The notes beneath the pieces are model-generated. The model made no database searches. It was not told the origin of the DNA and saw only the letters and a list, made by a program, of their open reading frames with translations. Of a stretch of DNA of 64,000 bases, positions 34,353 through 43,788 are shown piece after piece. Source of the DNA: an uncultured Caldilineaceae bacterium. GTDB lineage: Bacteria > Chloroflexota > Anaerolineae > Caldilineales > Caldilineaceae. The number at the start of each line of letters is the position of its first letter. The stretch's first letter is position 1. Both the position numbers and the translations under genes were made by a program. The stretch covers positions 62,001 to 126,000 of the forward strand of contig CATOTS010000022.1 in assembly GCA_951813625.1 (NCBI GenBank), read 5' to 3'.

Positions 34353-34490
34353 CTGGAACGACCCTTCGCCCGATCCCTGCGCCCGATGCCTGTGCCCGAT
34401 GCCTGCGCACGCCAACCGCAGCGGTCAACGGCATCCTGCCAGGCCTTCGGTCGTGCCGAGACCACCCACCACTGTTGTAAAGAGGTACAA

Positions 34491-35324
34491 GTGCTCAAAT
34501 CAGAAATGCGGGAACAGATCGACGAGCGGGGCTACCTGATCATCGAGAACGCGCTCGAACCGTTCGGTTTGGACCGCGTTCGGGCCGCCTACGAGGCCAT
34601 TCAAGGTCAGACCGAGCCGGCGTGGGCCGAGACGGTACGCAACGGTACCTTCAAGGGCGGCTACGGCAACGGCCCGGACGCGCACACCATGGGCGACATT
34701 CATCAATACGACTCTCTCTTCTTGGACATCGCCGAGAACCCGCTCGTGCTACCCATCCTGAAAGAGGTTGTCGGCCCGGACGTACAGACGATGGAGATGG
34801 TTGCCCACTGCCATCACTCCGGCACAAATGCCCATACTGGCTGGCATCGCGACTGGCCCGCATGGCGCCATTCCCAATTCATGCTCAAGGCAAAAGTCTT
34901 CTACTTCCTCGATGACCAGACGCCGGACATGGGCTGCTTCAGTCTCGTGCCAGGCAGCCACAAACGGGACGAAAACCCATCCCGGACAGAATTCGTCGGC
35001 GAGACGCTGGAGCAGATGCCGGGCCTGAAGAAGATTGTCGGCAAGGCCGGCTCGGCCGTCATCTGGAACGTACTCTGCTGGCACTCCGGTCTCGCCAACA
35101 CCAGCCGGCGAGACCGCAGGATACTCATCTACGGCTATATGCCCTTCTGGGTCAAAAAGTGGGGCAGCACGCCGCCGCCCCAGCACATCGTCGACTGGGC
35201 CGATACCCCGCACCGCCGTCAGCTGATGGGCATTCACGCCGTCGAAGGGCGCGCCTCCTGGGATCGCACCGACGTTCCCTACCTGCCCGAGCACGCTGAA
35301 ATCGCCGCGGCCAAGAAATTCTGA
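34491..35324 (+). CDS. Phytanoyl-CoA dioxygenase (PhyH) family protein
   Basis: A 277-residue Fe(II)/2-oxoglutarate oxygenase. The likely start is GTG at 34491 after AAAGAGGT; the ATG at 34386 lies in a repetitive GATGCCTG leader with no ribosome site, and ATG 34506 is an alternative. Iron ligands are H119-x-D121 in TGWHRDWPAW and H198 in VLCWHSGLANTS, with R206-R210 for 2-oxoglutarate. The strand MGCFSLVPGSHKRD is typical of PhyH. It is followed 57 nt later by a GH4 glycosidase, so it may serve oxidative modification in carbohydrate or natural-product breakdown. It is a paralogue, in family only, of the PhyH gene at 1212-1976. Confidence 0.88.
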   Translation: MLKSEMREQIDERGYLIIENALEPFGLDRVRAAYEAIQGQTEPAWAETVRNGTFKGGYGNGPDAHTMGDIHQYDSLFLDIAENPLVLPILKEVVGPDVQTMEMVAHCHHSGTNAHTGWHRDWPAWRHSQFMLKAKVFYFLDDQTPDMGCFSLVPGSHKRDENPSRTEFVGETLEQMPGLKKIVGKAGSAVIWNVLCWHSGLANTSRRDRRILIYGYMPFWVKKWGSTPPPQHIVDWADTPHRRQLMGIHAVEGRASWDRTDVPYLPEHAEIAAAKKF

Positions 35325-35381
35325 ACCATCGCGTACCGGGACGCGTACCAACCGGCAACACCAACTTCACAAGGAGCCTCT

Positions 35382-36785
35382 ATGTCCACCCCAATCAAAC
35401 TAACCGTCATCGGCGCGGGCAGCGCCCAGTTCTCGCTCGGGCTTGTCAAGGATATCTGCCTCACCGAGTCGCTTAACGGCAGCCTTATCAGCTTCATGGA
35501 TATCGACGGCGACCGGCTGGACGTGATCCACCGACTCGGCGCCCGCTACGCCAACGAGCTTGGCGCCGATCTGCGCTTCGAGAGCACGACCGACCGGCAG
35601 ACAGCTTTGCAGGACGCGGACTTTGTCATCAACACCGCCTCCGGCAGCAGCCATCAAAAGCAGCGCGACAGCCGCGAACTGATGGAAAAGCACGGCTATT
35701 ATCACGGCGGGCGCATGCGGCAGACCAACTTCGTAAATCTCGACCTGATGCTCGGCGTAACCGGCGATATGGAGGAGATCTGTCCTGATGCTTGGTTGAT
35801 TCAGTCGGGAAATCCGGTCTATGAGGGTTGTACGCTGATGACGCGCGAGTCGAGCATCAAGGTCTGCGGCCTCTGCCACGGCCACTACGGCGTCTACGAG
35901 ATCGCGAGGACGTTGGGCCTGACCGACTTTGCCGACATTACCTGGCAGGCGCCGGGCCTCAATCACAACATCTGGCTGACCCACTTCTATTACAAGGGTG
36001 AAGACGCCTACCCCATGCTGGAGCAGTGGATTGCCGAGGAGGGTGAAAGCTACTGGCAGAACCACGTGGCCGAGCGCACGCACGACATTCAGATGAGCCG
36101 CGGCACGATCCACATGTACCGCATGTTCGGTCTGATGCCGATCGGAGACACGCCGCGGCGCGGGGGATGGTGGTACCACACCGACATCGACACGAAGATG
36201 TGGTGGTTCCCGCAGCCCTGGGGTGGCCCCGACACGCACCTCGCCCGGCCCTTCTTTGTCGACAACCTGGAGAAGCGGCTGGCGGAGATGTCGGAGCTGA
36301 CCAGTAACCCGTCATCCAGTCTGATCGAAGCGTTCGGCTCGGAAAAGACAAGAGAGCAGCAGGTACCGATCATCGACGGTCTGGTGAACGACAATGAAGG
36401 CCAGTACCAGGTGAATGTGCCCAACTACGGTGCGCTGGCCGGAGTGCCCGACGATGTGGTGGTCGAAGTCCCTGCCATCGTCAACAAGAGCGGCATCCAG
36501 CCGATCCGAGTCGACCCGCTGCCGGAGAAGATTCTATACACGCAGATCCTGCCCGAAGTCCTGGAAATGGAGCGGGAGCTTCTCGCCTTCCACAGCGGCG
36601 ACCGCTCGCTTCTCCTCCTCAATGCGCTCGACAGTGAGCAGACGCACTCCTACAACCAGGCGCTCGCCGTATTCGAAGAGCTGATGGCGATGGATGGCAA
36701 CGAGAAGATCAACGAACACTTCATGTGGAGCCAGTATCAGGAGATGCTGCGCGAAACGGTCAAAACTGCCGTTCCAACCGCTTAG
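35382..36785 (+). CDS. Family 4 glycoside hydrolase (alpha-galactosidase/alpha-galacturonidase type)
   Basis: A 467-residue NAD+- and Mn2+-dependent GH4 enzyme. The Rossmann loop is VIGAGSAQFS (9-18). Metal and substrate residues are visible: N144 in SGNPVYEGC, C165-H166 in GLCHGHYG, and H195 in GLNHNIW. GH4 enzymes oxidise C3 of the sugar, eliminate the glycosidic group and reduce again, and act on cytoplasmic glycosides. The NPVYEG and CHGHYG motifs suit the MelA/LplD alpha-galactosidase or alpha-galacturonidase branch rather than phospho-glucosidases. A strong AAGGAG site supports the start. With the upstream YetA-like protein, a pectin-type substrate is an attractive inference. Confidence 0.9.
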   Translation: MSTPIKLTVIGAGSAQFSLGLVKDICLTESLNGSLISFMDIDGDRLDVIHRLGARYANELGADLRFESTTDRQTALQDADFVINTASGSSHQKQRDSRELMEKHGYYHGGRMRQTNFVNLDLMLGVTGDMEEICPDAWLIQSGNPVYEGCTLMTRESSIKVCGLCHGHYGVYEIARTLGLTDFADITWQAPGLNHNIWLTHFYYKGEDAYPMLEQWIAEEGESYWQNHVAERTHDIQMSRGTIHMYRMFGLMPIGDTPRRGGWWYHTDIDTKMWWFPQPWGGPDTHLARPFFVDNLEKRLAEMSELTSNPSSSLIEAFGSEKTREQQVPIIDGLVNDNEGQYQVNVPNYGALAGVPDDVVVEVPAIVNKSGIQPIRVDPLPEKILYTQILPEVLEMERELLAFHSGDRSLLLLNALDSEQTHSYNQALAVFEELMAMDGNEKINEHFMWSQYQEMLRETVKTAVPTA

Positions 36786-36849
36786 TTGAGGCGAATTCGC
36801 CTGCCTGCGGTCATGGCGACCGGCTGCAGGCCGAAAGCGAAAAGTTGAA

Positions 36850-39684
36850 ATGCGCTCACTTTTCGCCGTGCCCCGCCTGATCGGCGGGTTGACCTATCTA
36901 ACCTATAAGCGCCTCGCTGGCAACCCGGGGCTGACCTTGCTGGCGCTGTTCCAGATCGTCCTTACCGTCGGTCTGCTGAGCAGCGCCGGTTTCTTCGCGC
37001 AGGCGGTCGACCGCGTCATCCTGCAGGAGGAGCTGGACGCACTGAGCACGCGCACGGGGCGGCCCCCGTTTTCGACGCGCGTCTATTTTTTCCCCTCGTC
37101 GCGCAAGCCGATGGACCTGCCCGCCGCCGAACGGGCCGGCCGCAGCGTCGCCACTACCCTCTCCAGCGAGATTGGACTGCCAATCGACGAAGTCGGCGTG
37201 CAGGTGGAGAGCGGCAGCATGATGCTGCTGGCCCCGGAGGGCGACCAGCGCTACAGCGGCAGCAGCAGCTTCCTCACGCAGGTCGACCTGGTCTATGTTG
37301 CCGACGTCGCGCCGGAGCTGGAGATCACCGCCGGCGCGGTCTGGCAGGACGCGACCGGCGTCGACCCGTCGACGGGTATTCTGCCGGTGTTGATGCACGA
37401 CAACCTGGCCGCCGAAATGGGCGTCCTGCCCGGGGAAAAATTCAAAGTTGCGCCGACCGCTGCACTGCCCGGCATCGAGGTGGAGATCGTAGGGTTGTGG
37501 CGGGCGCGCGAGCCGAACGACACATTCTGGTTCCGACCGCCGGACATCGCCATGAAGGAGGCGCTGTTCGTGCGGCGGGCCGACTACCTGCACTGGGTGC
37601 AGCCGATGGTGGCGGGCGCTTCCCGCTTTGCCAGTTGGCGCATTTCGCTCGACGACAGCACGCTCAATCCCGCCTATGCGGCCTCCTACGCGCGCGGCTT
37701 TGAAAAGGGCATGTCGGTTATCGACAAGTATCTGCCCGGCGCCAACCTCGACGTTTCGCCGCTGGACCCGCTCAAAGATTTCGTGCAGCGGCAGACAACA
37801 CTCACTGTGCTGCTCCTGAGCATGAACGTACCGGCAATCGGTTTTCTGCTCTACTTCCTCGTTCTGATCTCCGGCATTATCGCCCGCTCGCAGCAGCGCG
37901 AAACATCGGTGCTGGTCAGCCGCGGCGCGGGGACGGTGCGCGTTCTCTGGCTCGTCCTTGTGGAGGAGTGGCTGCTCTTTGTGTTGGGTGTGCCGCTGGG
38001 CCTGGGCGCCGGCATGCTGATTGCCCGCGGCATGGGCTACACCGACAGCTTTCTCGATTTCATCGTGCGCGATCCGCTCCCGGTCTCCCTGCAGGGCGTG
38101 GATGTCTGGCTGATCGCGGTCGCTCTGGCGCTGGCGTTCGTCGCCCGCCTGCTGCCGTCAATCGCAGCGGCTCGCGCCAGCATCGTCGAATATGAGACCG
38201 CCTATGCCCGCCCGGACAGAGGTCCATTCTGGCGGCGCGCCTATCTCGACTTTCTGCTGATTGTGCCGACCGTCTACGCCTACCAGCAGCTTGGGCAACA
38301 GGAGGCCTTCGCCCTGCTGGCGCAGGAGAACGCGTCCGAACTCTACAGCGACCCTCTGCTCGTCCTGGCGCCGGCGCTGGTGATCCTGACGGCGTCGCTG
38401 CTGATCATGCGCTTCTTCTCGCCGCTGATGAATCTGCTCGACAAGCTGGCCAGTCTCTTGCCCGGAACCGTTTTTCACCTGGCCCTGCGCCAACTCGGCC
38501 GCCAGGGGCACAGCTACCTGAACCCGCTGCTGCTGGTGATCATCTGCCTGGGACTGGGCATCTACACGCATTCGCTGGCTGCCAGCGTCGATGAATGGCT
38601 GGTCGATCGCATCAAGTACCAGGCCGGCGGGGACTTCCGCTTCCAGCCGTTTACAGAGGGCGAAAGCGGCGGAGGCTGGACGCCTGAGCTCTCCTGGTTT
38701 GTGCAAAAGTTCGACGCGCAGCGCGCGATTCGGGTGGGAAGCTACGGCGCGCGCATCGATGGCCTTACCTCCTCCACCCGCCGCCAGGGGAAGCGGATCA
38801 TGGGGGTCGACCGCGCCGAATTCGCGACCGTCTCCTGGTTCCGATCCGACTTTGCCGATGACTCGCTCGGCGGCCTGATGAACCGGTTGGCGGCCGCGCC
38901 CGAGGCGGTGCTGGTCCCGCGCGATTTCCTGCAGGAACACCTGCTGCGCATCGGCGACCGCCTCGATGTCTGGGTGATCCTGGAGCCTGGGCTGACGATG
39001 CGTACCGACTTCTACATCGGCGGCGTCTACGACTACTTTCCCACGGTCGAGCAGGATGAGATCGTCCTGATCGCAAATCTGGACTATCTGCACCTCATCG
39101 GCGGCGCTATCTACGCGTATGAAGTGTGGCTGCGGGCGCCGAACAACGACCGCGGCGAGGAGGTGCGGCGCAACCTGCGCATCGGCGGGATCGAGACGCT
39201 GCGCTGGCATGACGTTGTCGGTACGCTGAAAATTGAGAAGGCGCGCCTGGAGCGGGTCGGGGTCTTCGGCGCGTTGACGGTAGGCTTTCTGGCCGCGGCG
39301 CTGATGGCCGTACTGGCCTTCCTGATGCACAGTTACGCGTCGCTGCGCGAGCGTTTCTACCAGTTCGGCGTGCTGCGGGCCATCGGCGCGCTGCGTCGAC
39401 AGTTAATCATTCAACTTGCGATAGAGTATGCAGTTCTTGTCACCTACGGCACAGTGGCCGGCGCCGCGATAGGCGTCTGGGTCTCGGTCCTGTTCACACC
39501 CTTCTTCCGCAGCGCGGCCGACTCCAAGGCGATTCTGCCGCCGATGCTGCCGGTGATCGCGGAGGGCGAGATCACCCAGCTTACGATCATCTTCATCGCT
39601 GTGATGGTGCTCGTCATCGTGGCCGCCACCGCACAGGCAACCCAGCGCCGCATCTTCGAAGTCATGCGCGTAGGGCAGGCGTAA
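36850..39684 (+). CDS. FtsX-type ABC transporter permease (double FtsX domain)
   Basis: A 944-residue membrane protein. It has an N-terminal TM segment (about 28-50), a large extracytoplasmic domain, a first FtsX block with TM segments at about 320-440 (FLLYFLVLISGIIARSQQRE, WLLFVLGVPLGLGAGMLIA), further TMs near 510-560, a second extracytoplasmic domain, and a C-terminal FtsX block (FLAAALMAVLAFLMHSY, YQFGVLRAIGALRRQL, IIFIAVMVLVIVAATAQATQ). The phrase GVLRAIG is the usual coupling loop to an ATPase. No ATPase gene adjoins it, so the partner must lie elsewhere. MacB/LolC-type lipoprotein or peptide export is the family role. The ribosome site is weak. Confidence 0.85.
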   Translation: MRSLFAVPRLIGGLTYLTYKRLAGNPGLTLLALFQIVLTVGLLSSAGFFAQAVDRVILQEELDALSTRTGRPPFSTRVYFFPSSRKPMDLPAAERAGRSVATTLSSEIGLPIDEVGVQVESGSMMLLAPEGDQRYSGSSSFLTQVDLVYVADVAPELEITAGAVWQDATGVDPSTGILPVLMHDNLAAEMGVLPGEKFKVAPTAALPGIEVEIVGLWRAREPNDTFWFRPPDIAMKEALFVRRADYLHWVQPMVAGASRFASWRISLDDSTLNPAYAASYARGFEKGMSVIDKYLPGANLDVSPLDPLKDFVQRQTTLTVLLLSMNVPAIGFLLYFLVLISGIIARSQQRETSVLVSRGAGTVRVLWLVLVEEWLLFVLGVPLGLGAGMLIARGMGYTDSFLDFIVRDPLPVSLQGVDVWLIAVALALAFVARLLPSIAAARASIVEYETAYARPDRGPFWRRAYLDFLLIVPTVYAYQQLGQQEAFALLAQENASELYSDPLLVLAPALVILTASLLIMRFFSPLMNLLDKLASLLPGTVFHLALRQLGRQGHSYLNPLLLVIICLGLGIYTHSLAASVDEWLVDRIKYQAGGDFRFQPFTEGESGGGWTPELSWFVQKFDAQRAIRVGSYGARIDGLTSSTRRQGKRIMGVDRAEFATVSWFRSDFADDSLGGLMNRLAAAPEAVLVPRDFLQEHLLRIGDRLDVWVILEPGLTMRTDFYIGGVYDYFPTVEQDEIVLIANLDYLHLIGGAIYAYEVWLRAPNNDRGEEVRRNLRIGGIETLRWHDVVGTLKIEKARLERVGVFGALTVGFLAAALMAVLAFLMHSYASLRERFYQFGVLRAIGALRRQLIIQLAIEYAVLVTYGTVAGAAIGVWVSVLFTPFFRSAADSKAILPPMLPVIAEGEITQLTIIFIAVMVLVIVAATAQATQRRIFEVMRVGQA

Positions 39685-39770
39685 ACGAAAGCGGCCGGTG
39701 GTCGGTGAATTGCGCTGTACCGACCGCCGACCGCGCCGCCTGAATTCTTGAGTTTGGCCATTTACTACTG

Positions 39771-40685
39771 TCAGCTCCCGGATGGGCGGCTGCCGTTGCT
39801 GCCGTTGTTCTGATCGTTGAACAGCTCCTTTACGCCGCCGAGCGCGCCCAACACGCCGCTCGCCTCGTAGGGCAGGAAGACCTTGGAAGATTCGCCGTCG
39901 GCGATAGCCTTAAGGGCCTCCAGGTACTGGATGGCAATCAGTCTGTCGTCCGGTTCCGCGTCCTTGATGGCGTTGAAGACGGTCGTGATGGCGATGCCCT
40001 GTCCGGTGGCCTCGACCTCCCGCTTGTATCGCTCGGCATCGGCCACGCGTTTGACCGCTTCGGCTTCACCCTCAGCCTTGAGAATCTGGGCTTGGCGATC
40101 GCCGTCGGCTTCCAGGATCGAGGCCCGCTTTTCCCGTTCCGCCTTCATCTGCTGGTGCATCGACTGGGTGACGTCCGCCGGCGGATCGATGCGTTTAATC
40201 TCAACGCGCACCACGCGCACGCCCCACTTGTCGGTGGCGTCATCCAAGACCTCGCGCAGCTTTGTGTTGATGTGGTCGCGGCTGGTCAGGGCCGCGTCCA
40301 ATTCCATCTCGCCGACCACGTTACGCAGGTTGGTCTGCGCCAGCTTGGTGGCAGCGCTGAAGAAATCGGCCACGTTGTAGACCCGCTTGACCGGGTCGGT
40401 CGATTCAAAGTAGACAATGGCGTCGACGGTGACGACCACATTGTCCTTTGTGATCACCTCCTGCGGCGGCACATCGACCACCTGTTCGCGCATGTCCACC
40501 TTCTGAATCGAGTCGATGAAGGGCACGATCAGAGTCAGGCCCGGCTGGGCGGTGCGCTGGTAGCGCCCCAGCCGCTCGACAACACCCTTCTGGTACGGCT
40601 GCACGATGCGGATGCTGGCGATCGCAACGATAAACACGAAAAGGGCGAGAATCCCCAGTAAGATCAGCGGCACAAGTGACGACAT
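39771..40685 (-). CDS. SPFH-domain (stomatin/prohibitin, band 7) membrane protein
   Basis: A 304-residue protein with one N-terminal TM segment (about 5-27) and an SPFH domain: [40 protein letters not shown], and [21 protein letters not shown] long coiled-coil follows ([40 protein letters not shown]) and a short disordered tail. Such proteins form membrane microdomain cages and regulate proteases. The good site AAAGGAGA precedes the start. It lies 15 nt after an NfeD gene, and NfeD-SPFH pairs are a conserved operon. Confidence 0.93.
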   Translation of the reverse strand: MSSLVPLILLGILALFVFIVAIASIRIVQPYQKGVVERLGRYQRTAQPGLTLIVPFIDSIQKVDMREQVVDVPPQEVITKDNVVVTVDAIVYFESTDPVKRVYNVADFFSAATKLAQTNLRNVVGEMELDAALTSRDHINTKLREVLDDATDKWGVRVVRVEIKRIDPPADVTQSMHQQMKAEREKRASILEADGDRQAQILKAEGEAEAVKRVADAERYKREVEATGQGIAITTVFNAIKDAEPDDRLIAIQYLEALKAIADGESSKVFLPYEASGVLGALGGVKELFNDQNNGSNGSRPSGS

Positions 40686-40700
40686 ATCATCTCTCCTTTG

Positions 40701-41207
40701 TTAAGCGGGGGAATCGGTCTGCTGGTCCGATTCCGCGTCTTCTGCGTCGGCTGCGCTATTCTTTGCCCGGACCAGCAGGCGCACTCCTTCTACGCCCACA
40801 ATCTCCACAACCTCTCCTGCCTCCAGCTGCTCGCCTTCCATCGATTCGGCGCGCCACCTCTCGCTCTCCACGCGCACCATGCCCGTGTTTGTCAGCGGAT
40901 CGACAGTCTGCAGGACGACGGCCCACTTGCCGATCACGCGGTCGCCGGCGATCTGCTGCACGCCCGGCCGCGAGATCCGGGCCGCAATGGGCCGCGACAG
41001 CAGGACGGCAACCGCCGAAACGACGATGAAGACCACGATCTGCCATGCGAGCCCAGCGCCCAGAAAAGCGGTCAGGGCCGCGGCGAGCGCACCGACGCCG
41101 AAACACATGAGCACGATCCCAGCCGTGAACACCTCTGTCAGGAAGAAGAATACGGCCACGACAATCCAGGCCCAGCGCAGCAACTCTTGGATGTTCTGGT
41201 CAAACAC
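40701..41207 (-). CDS. NfeD family membrane protein
   Basis: A 168-residue short NfeD (without the ClpP-like domain) starting at GTG 41207 with GGAGGGAG upstream. It has hydrophobic segments at about 10-30, 34-52 and 54-72 and a C-terminal OB-fold domain (GDRVIGKWAVVLQTVDPLTN, GMVRVESERWRAES, EVVEIVGVEGVRLLVR). The W-x-A-E-S strand is the family hallmark. The last 20 residues are acidic and disordered. It pairs with the SPFH gene 15 nt downstream; such pairs act in membrane protein quality control. Confidence 0.92.
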   Translation of the reverse strand: MFDQNIQELLRWAWIVVAVFFFLTEVFTAGIVLMCFGVGALAAALTAFLGAGLAWQIVVFIVVSAVAVLLSRPIAARISRPGVQQIAGDRVIGKWAVVLQTVDPLTNTGMVRVESERWRAESMEGEQLEAGEVVEIVGVEGVRLLVRAKNSAADAEDAESDQQTDSPA

Positions 41208-41414
41208 GGCTCCCTCCGATCCGCCGGGAAGATAGAGTTCTCATCAGAGCCCCGGCAAGGATTGTTCCACTCGTTAGGGGCAGGCAGCTGAGCTGCCCCC
41301 TGCGTACAATCCTATCTTTGCTTCCCCCCCAGTATATGTGATGTAAAGTCCATTACCCAACAGAATGCTGACATTCAGCCGACGCCTACCTGAATTCTCG
41401 CCCCAATACGCGCA

Positions 41415-41450
41415 AAAGACCGGGCAAGCGCCATTGCCTGCCCGGTCTTT
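41415..41450 (-). terminator. Rho-independent-type terminator
   Basis: Perfect 12-bp arms aaagaccgggca (41415-41426) and tgcccggtcttt (41439-41450) with a 12-nt loop. On the minus strand the stem is followed by a short T run (tctttt). It lies 55 nt beyond the stop of the DUF4870-like gene and probably ends that transcript; it may also insulate the NfeD promoter. Confidence 0.7.
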
Positions 41451-41505
41451 GGGTGTGAAAGGTGCGTTGAGAAGGGGGGATCGCCTCCCTCTGCCCGCCC
41501 CTGGG

Positions 41506-42159
41506 TTAAATCCAGTTCTGGTCCTGCAGGAAGCTCGTCAGCCCGGGGATGGCGAACCGCTTGCCCTGGTAGGCCTGGTAGCCGTAGTAGGCCAGGGCCA
41601 GGAAGCCCATCAGCGCCAGCAGTGGGCTCAGGCAGAACACGACACCCACGACCAGCCAGCCGATGACCGGTACGAGCGTCATTATCGTCGAGCCGATGCC
41701 CATGAACAGCCCGAACAGAATGAAAGTCAGCGAGAGCGCCAGGCTCTGAACTGCGTGAAAGCGCTGGAACGGGCGCTTCTTGCTGCTGGCGCTCAACAGC
41801 ACGATGACCGGCATTATGAGCGGGATCAGCACCTGCGTCACATAGCAGAGCAACGCGATCAGCCTGTCATCTTGGTCGGCCGTCGGGTCGACTGCGGTGT
41901 CGTGCATGAACTCGCCGCGGCGCAATGCCCCTGCGGCCGCGCCCGCCTGTGTGCGTGCCGAGTCGGCGAACTGTTCGGCAGGCGTCGGCGCGGCTTCCTC
42001 GCTGTCGAGGCGCTCTTCCGATGGAACCTGCGCGGCTTCCCCGCCGTCCCCGCTCTCATCCACAGCGCCGGCTGCCTCTGTATCAGCAAGCTCGGCTTCG
42101 CCCGGCTCCGTCTGAGGAGAACCCTCTTCGAACTGTTGCTCGTCTTTTCTGTGTTCCAC
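41506..42159 (-). CDS. DUF4870-like (Tic20-like) membrane protein with acidic N-terminus
   Basis: The start is placed at GTG 42159 because GGGAG lies 7 nt upstream; the open frame extends to 42327 with a basic sequence that overlaps the fmt leader and looks non-coding. The 217-residue product has a disordered Glu/Ala-rich N-terminus (about 1-105) and then three or four TM segments. The start of the conserved domain, DDRLIALLCYVTQVLIPLIM, is typical of DUF4870, as is RFHAVQSLALSLTFILFGL. The remaining helix region is GWLVVGVVFCLSPLLALMG. Function is unknown; the domain resembles small bacterial Tic20/YggT-like proteins. It is divergent from fmt and followed by a terminator. Confidence 0.75.
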   Translation of the reverse strand: MEHRKDEQQFEEGSPQTEPGEAELADTEAAGAVDESGDGGEAAQVPSEERLDSEEAAPTPAEQFADSARTQAGAAAGALRRGEFMHDTAVDPTADQDDRLIALLCYVTQVLIPLIMPVIVLLSASSKKRPFQRFHAVQSLALSLTFILFGLFMGIGSTIMTLVPVIGWLVVGVVFCLSPLLALMGFLALAYYGYQAYQGKRFAIPGLTSFLQDQNWI

Positions 42160-42335
42160 CGCTTTACTCCCGTTGGCCGTTTCCCCAATGCCGAGGAACA
42201 TCGCCCTGGCCTGGCTGCACCTGCTACCTCTCCAGAAGCGCCTGAATATCGACGCAGGCGTCTGGATGCTGTTCTGAATCTCTCTACGCATGCTCCCGCC
42301 GAAAGTTTCAGAAAGGGCGCGTTGCATGTGCTACA

Positions 42336-43358
42336 ATGGCGGCCATGGCCGATCTGTCAGCAGTTACTCGCACTGGAACCCGACCCGCGATCCGCATCCT
42401 CTTTATGGGCACGCCCGGTTTCGCGCTGTCCGCTCTAACGGCCCTGCACGCTGCGCCTGCCTCCGCCGGCTGGCAGGTCGTGGGCGTTGTCACCCAACCT
42501 GACCGCCGGGCCGGGCGCGGGAAGAAACTCATCGCCGCGCCGGTCAAATCGTTCGCGCTGGAGCAGCGCCTGCCGCTGATGCAGCCGGAGAGCCTGCGGC
42601 GCGGGACGCCGCCGGAGGACGGGGGGCAGACGGACATCCTGGAATGCCTGCGCATGTTTACGCCGGACCTGATCGTCGTGGCCGCCTACGGACAGATCTT
42701 GCCGCGGCAGGTGCTGGAGATCCCGACGTTCGGCTGCCTGAATGTACACGCAAGCCTGCTGCCCGCCTACCGCGGCGCGTCGCCCGTCACGGCGGCGCTG
42801 CTCGACGGTCTGAACGCCACCGGCGTGACGATTATGCTGATGGACGAGGGTATGGATACCGGGCCGGTCCTCGCCCAGGCGCGGCTTCCGATTCAAACGG
42901 ACGACACGTCGGACGCACTCAGCCAGCGGCTGGCGGTCCGCGGCGCCGAACTTCTGCTTGAGACGATTCCTCGCTGGCTGGCCGGCGACATTGCGCCAAC
43001 TGCCCAGTCCGAGCTGCCCGGCGAGCCGTCCGTCTGCCGCCTGGTGAAAAAGCGGGACGGGCTGATCGACTGGACGCTGCCGGCCGACCGCATCGAGCGC
43101 ATGGTGCGCGCCTATGCTCCCTGGCCGGCCGCCTACACTGCCTGGAAGGGGCAGAACTTCAAGCTGTGGCAGAGCGGAGTTCTTGCGGGAAAGGCCGAGC
43201 CCGGCCTGGTTGTCGAAGCCAGTGGACAGGTCGCGGTCGGAACCGGCGACGGCCTGCTGGCGCTGTATGCCGTGCAGCCGGCCGGCAAGAGGCGCATAAC
43301 CGCGGCCGAGTTTCTCAACGGCGCGCCCGATTTCATCGGCTCCCGCCTCGGGGTGTGA
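42336..43358 (+). CDS. fmt: Methionyl-tRNA formyltransferase
   Basis: A 340-residue cytoplasmic enzyme that formylates initiator Met-tRNA using 10-formyl-tetrahydrofolate. The N-terminal catalytic domain has IRILFMGTPGFALSALTAL, VVTQPDRRAGRGKKL, VVAAYGQILPRQVL and the signature NVHASLLPAYRGASPV, with the conserved N-H and later D of LMDEGMDTGP. The C-terminal OB domain (about 225-330) includes DGLIDWTLPADRIERMVRAY and WPAAYTAW. The ATG at 42336 and another at 42345 are equally possible; neither has a clear ribosome site. It is followed by tRNA-Pro, a translation-related neighbour. Confidence 0.95.
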   Translation: MAAMADLSAVTRTGTRPAIRILFMGTPGFALSALTALHAAPASAGWQVVGVVTQPDRRAGRGKKLIAAPVKSFALEQRLPLMQPESLRRGTPPEDGGQTDILECLRMFTPDLIVVAAYGQILPRQVLEIPTFGCLNVHASLLPAYRGASPVTAALLDGLNATGVTIMLMDEGMDTGPVLAQARLPIQTDDTSDALSQRLAVRGAELLLETIPRWLAGDIAPTAQSELPGEPSVCRLVKKRDGLIDWTLPADRIERMVRAYAPWPAAYTAWKGQNFKLWQSGVLAGKAEPGLVVEASGQVAVGTGDGLLALYAVQPAGKRRITAAEFLNGAPDFIGSRLGV

Positions 43359-43455
43359 CAGTCCTGTCGCCGTCGGCGCCGCGCCGGCGCCCGCAACAGA
43401 TCCTGGCAGTCCGATTTTGCCGGCCCGGTGCCGCATGGTATACTCAGGCCCGTGT

Positions 43456-43532
<77 letters not shown>

Positions 43533-43539
43533 GAGTACG

Positions 43540-43587
43540 GGGATGCAACATCACGATGAACTGACCGTGAGGTTGCATCCCTTTTTT
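43540..43587 (+). terminator. Strong rho-independent terminator after tRNA-Pro
   Basis: The stem gggatgcaac (43540-43549) pairs perfectly with gttgcatccc (43572-43581), extended inside by tcacg/cgtga, and is followed by six T residues (43582-43587). It lies 8 nt after the tRNA. Confidence 0.9.
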
Positions 43588-43788
43588 GACCGGCTCCGCA
43601 CCCTCTGCCGCCGGTCTTCATCTCCGCAACCAACCTCGCTATAGCTACGAACGTCAATCTGATATACTTGGTAGACAGAATTCTCACGCGCCGGCGGCAA
43701 ATTGTTCACTCCCGGCTATCCACCAGGCTGTTGCAAATGCAAAGGCGGATTCCCGCCTGCCGGATCAGTTCTGTGAAAGGAATCTTCA

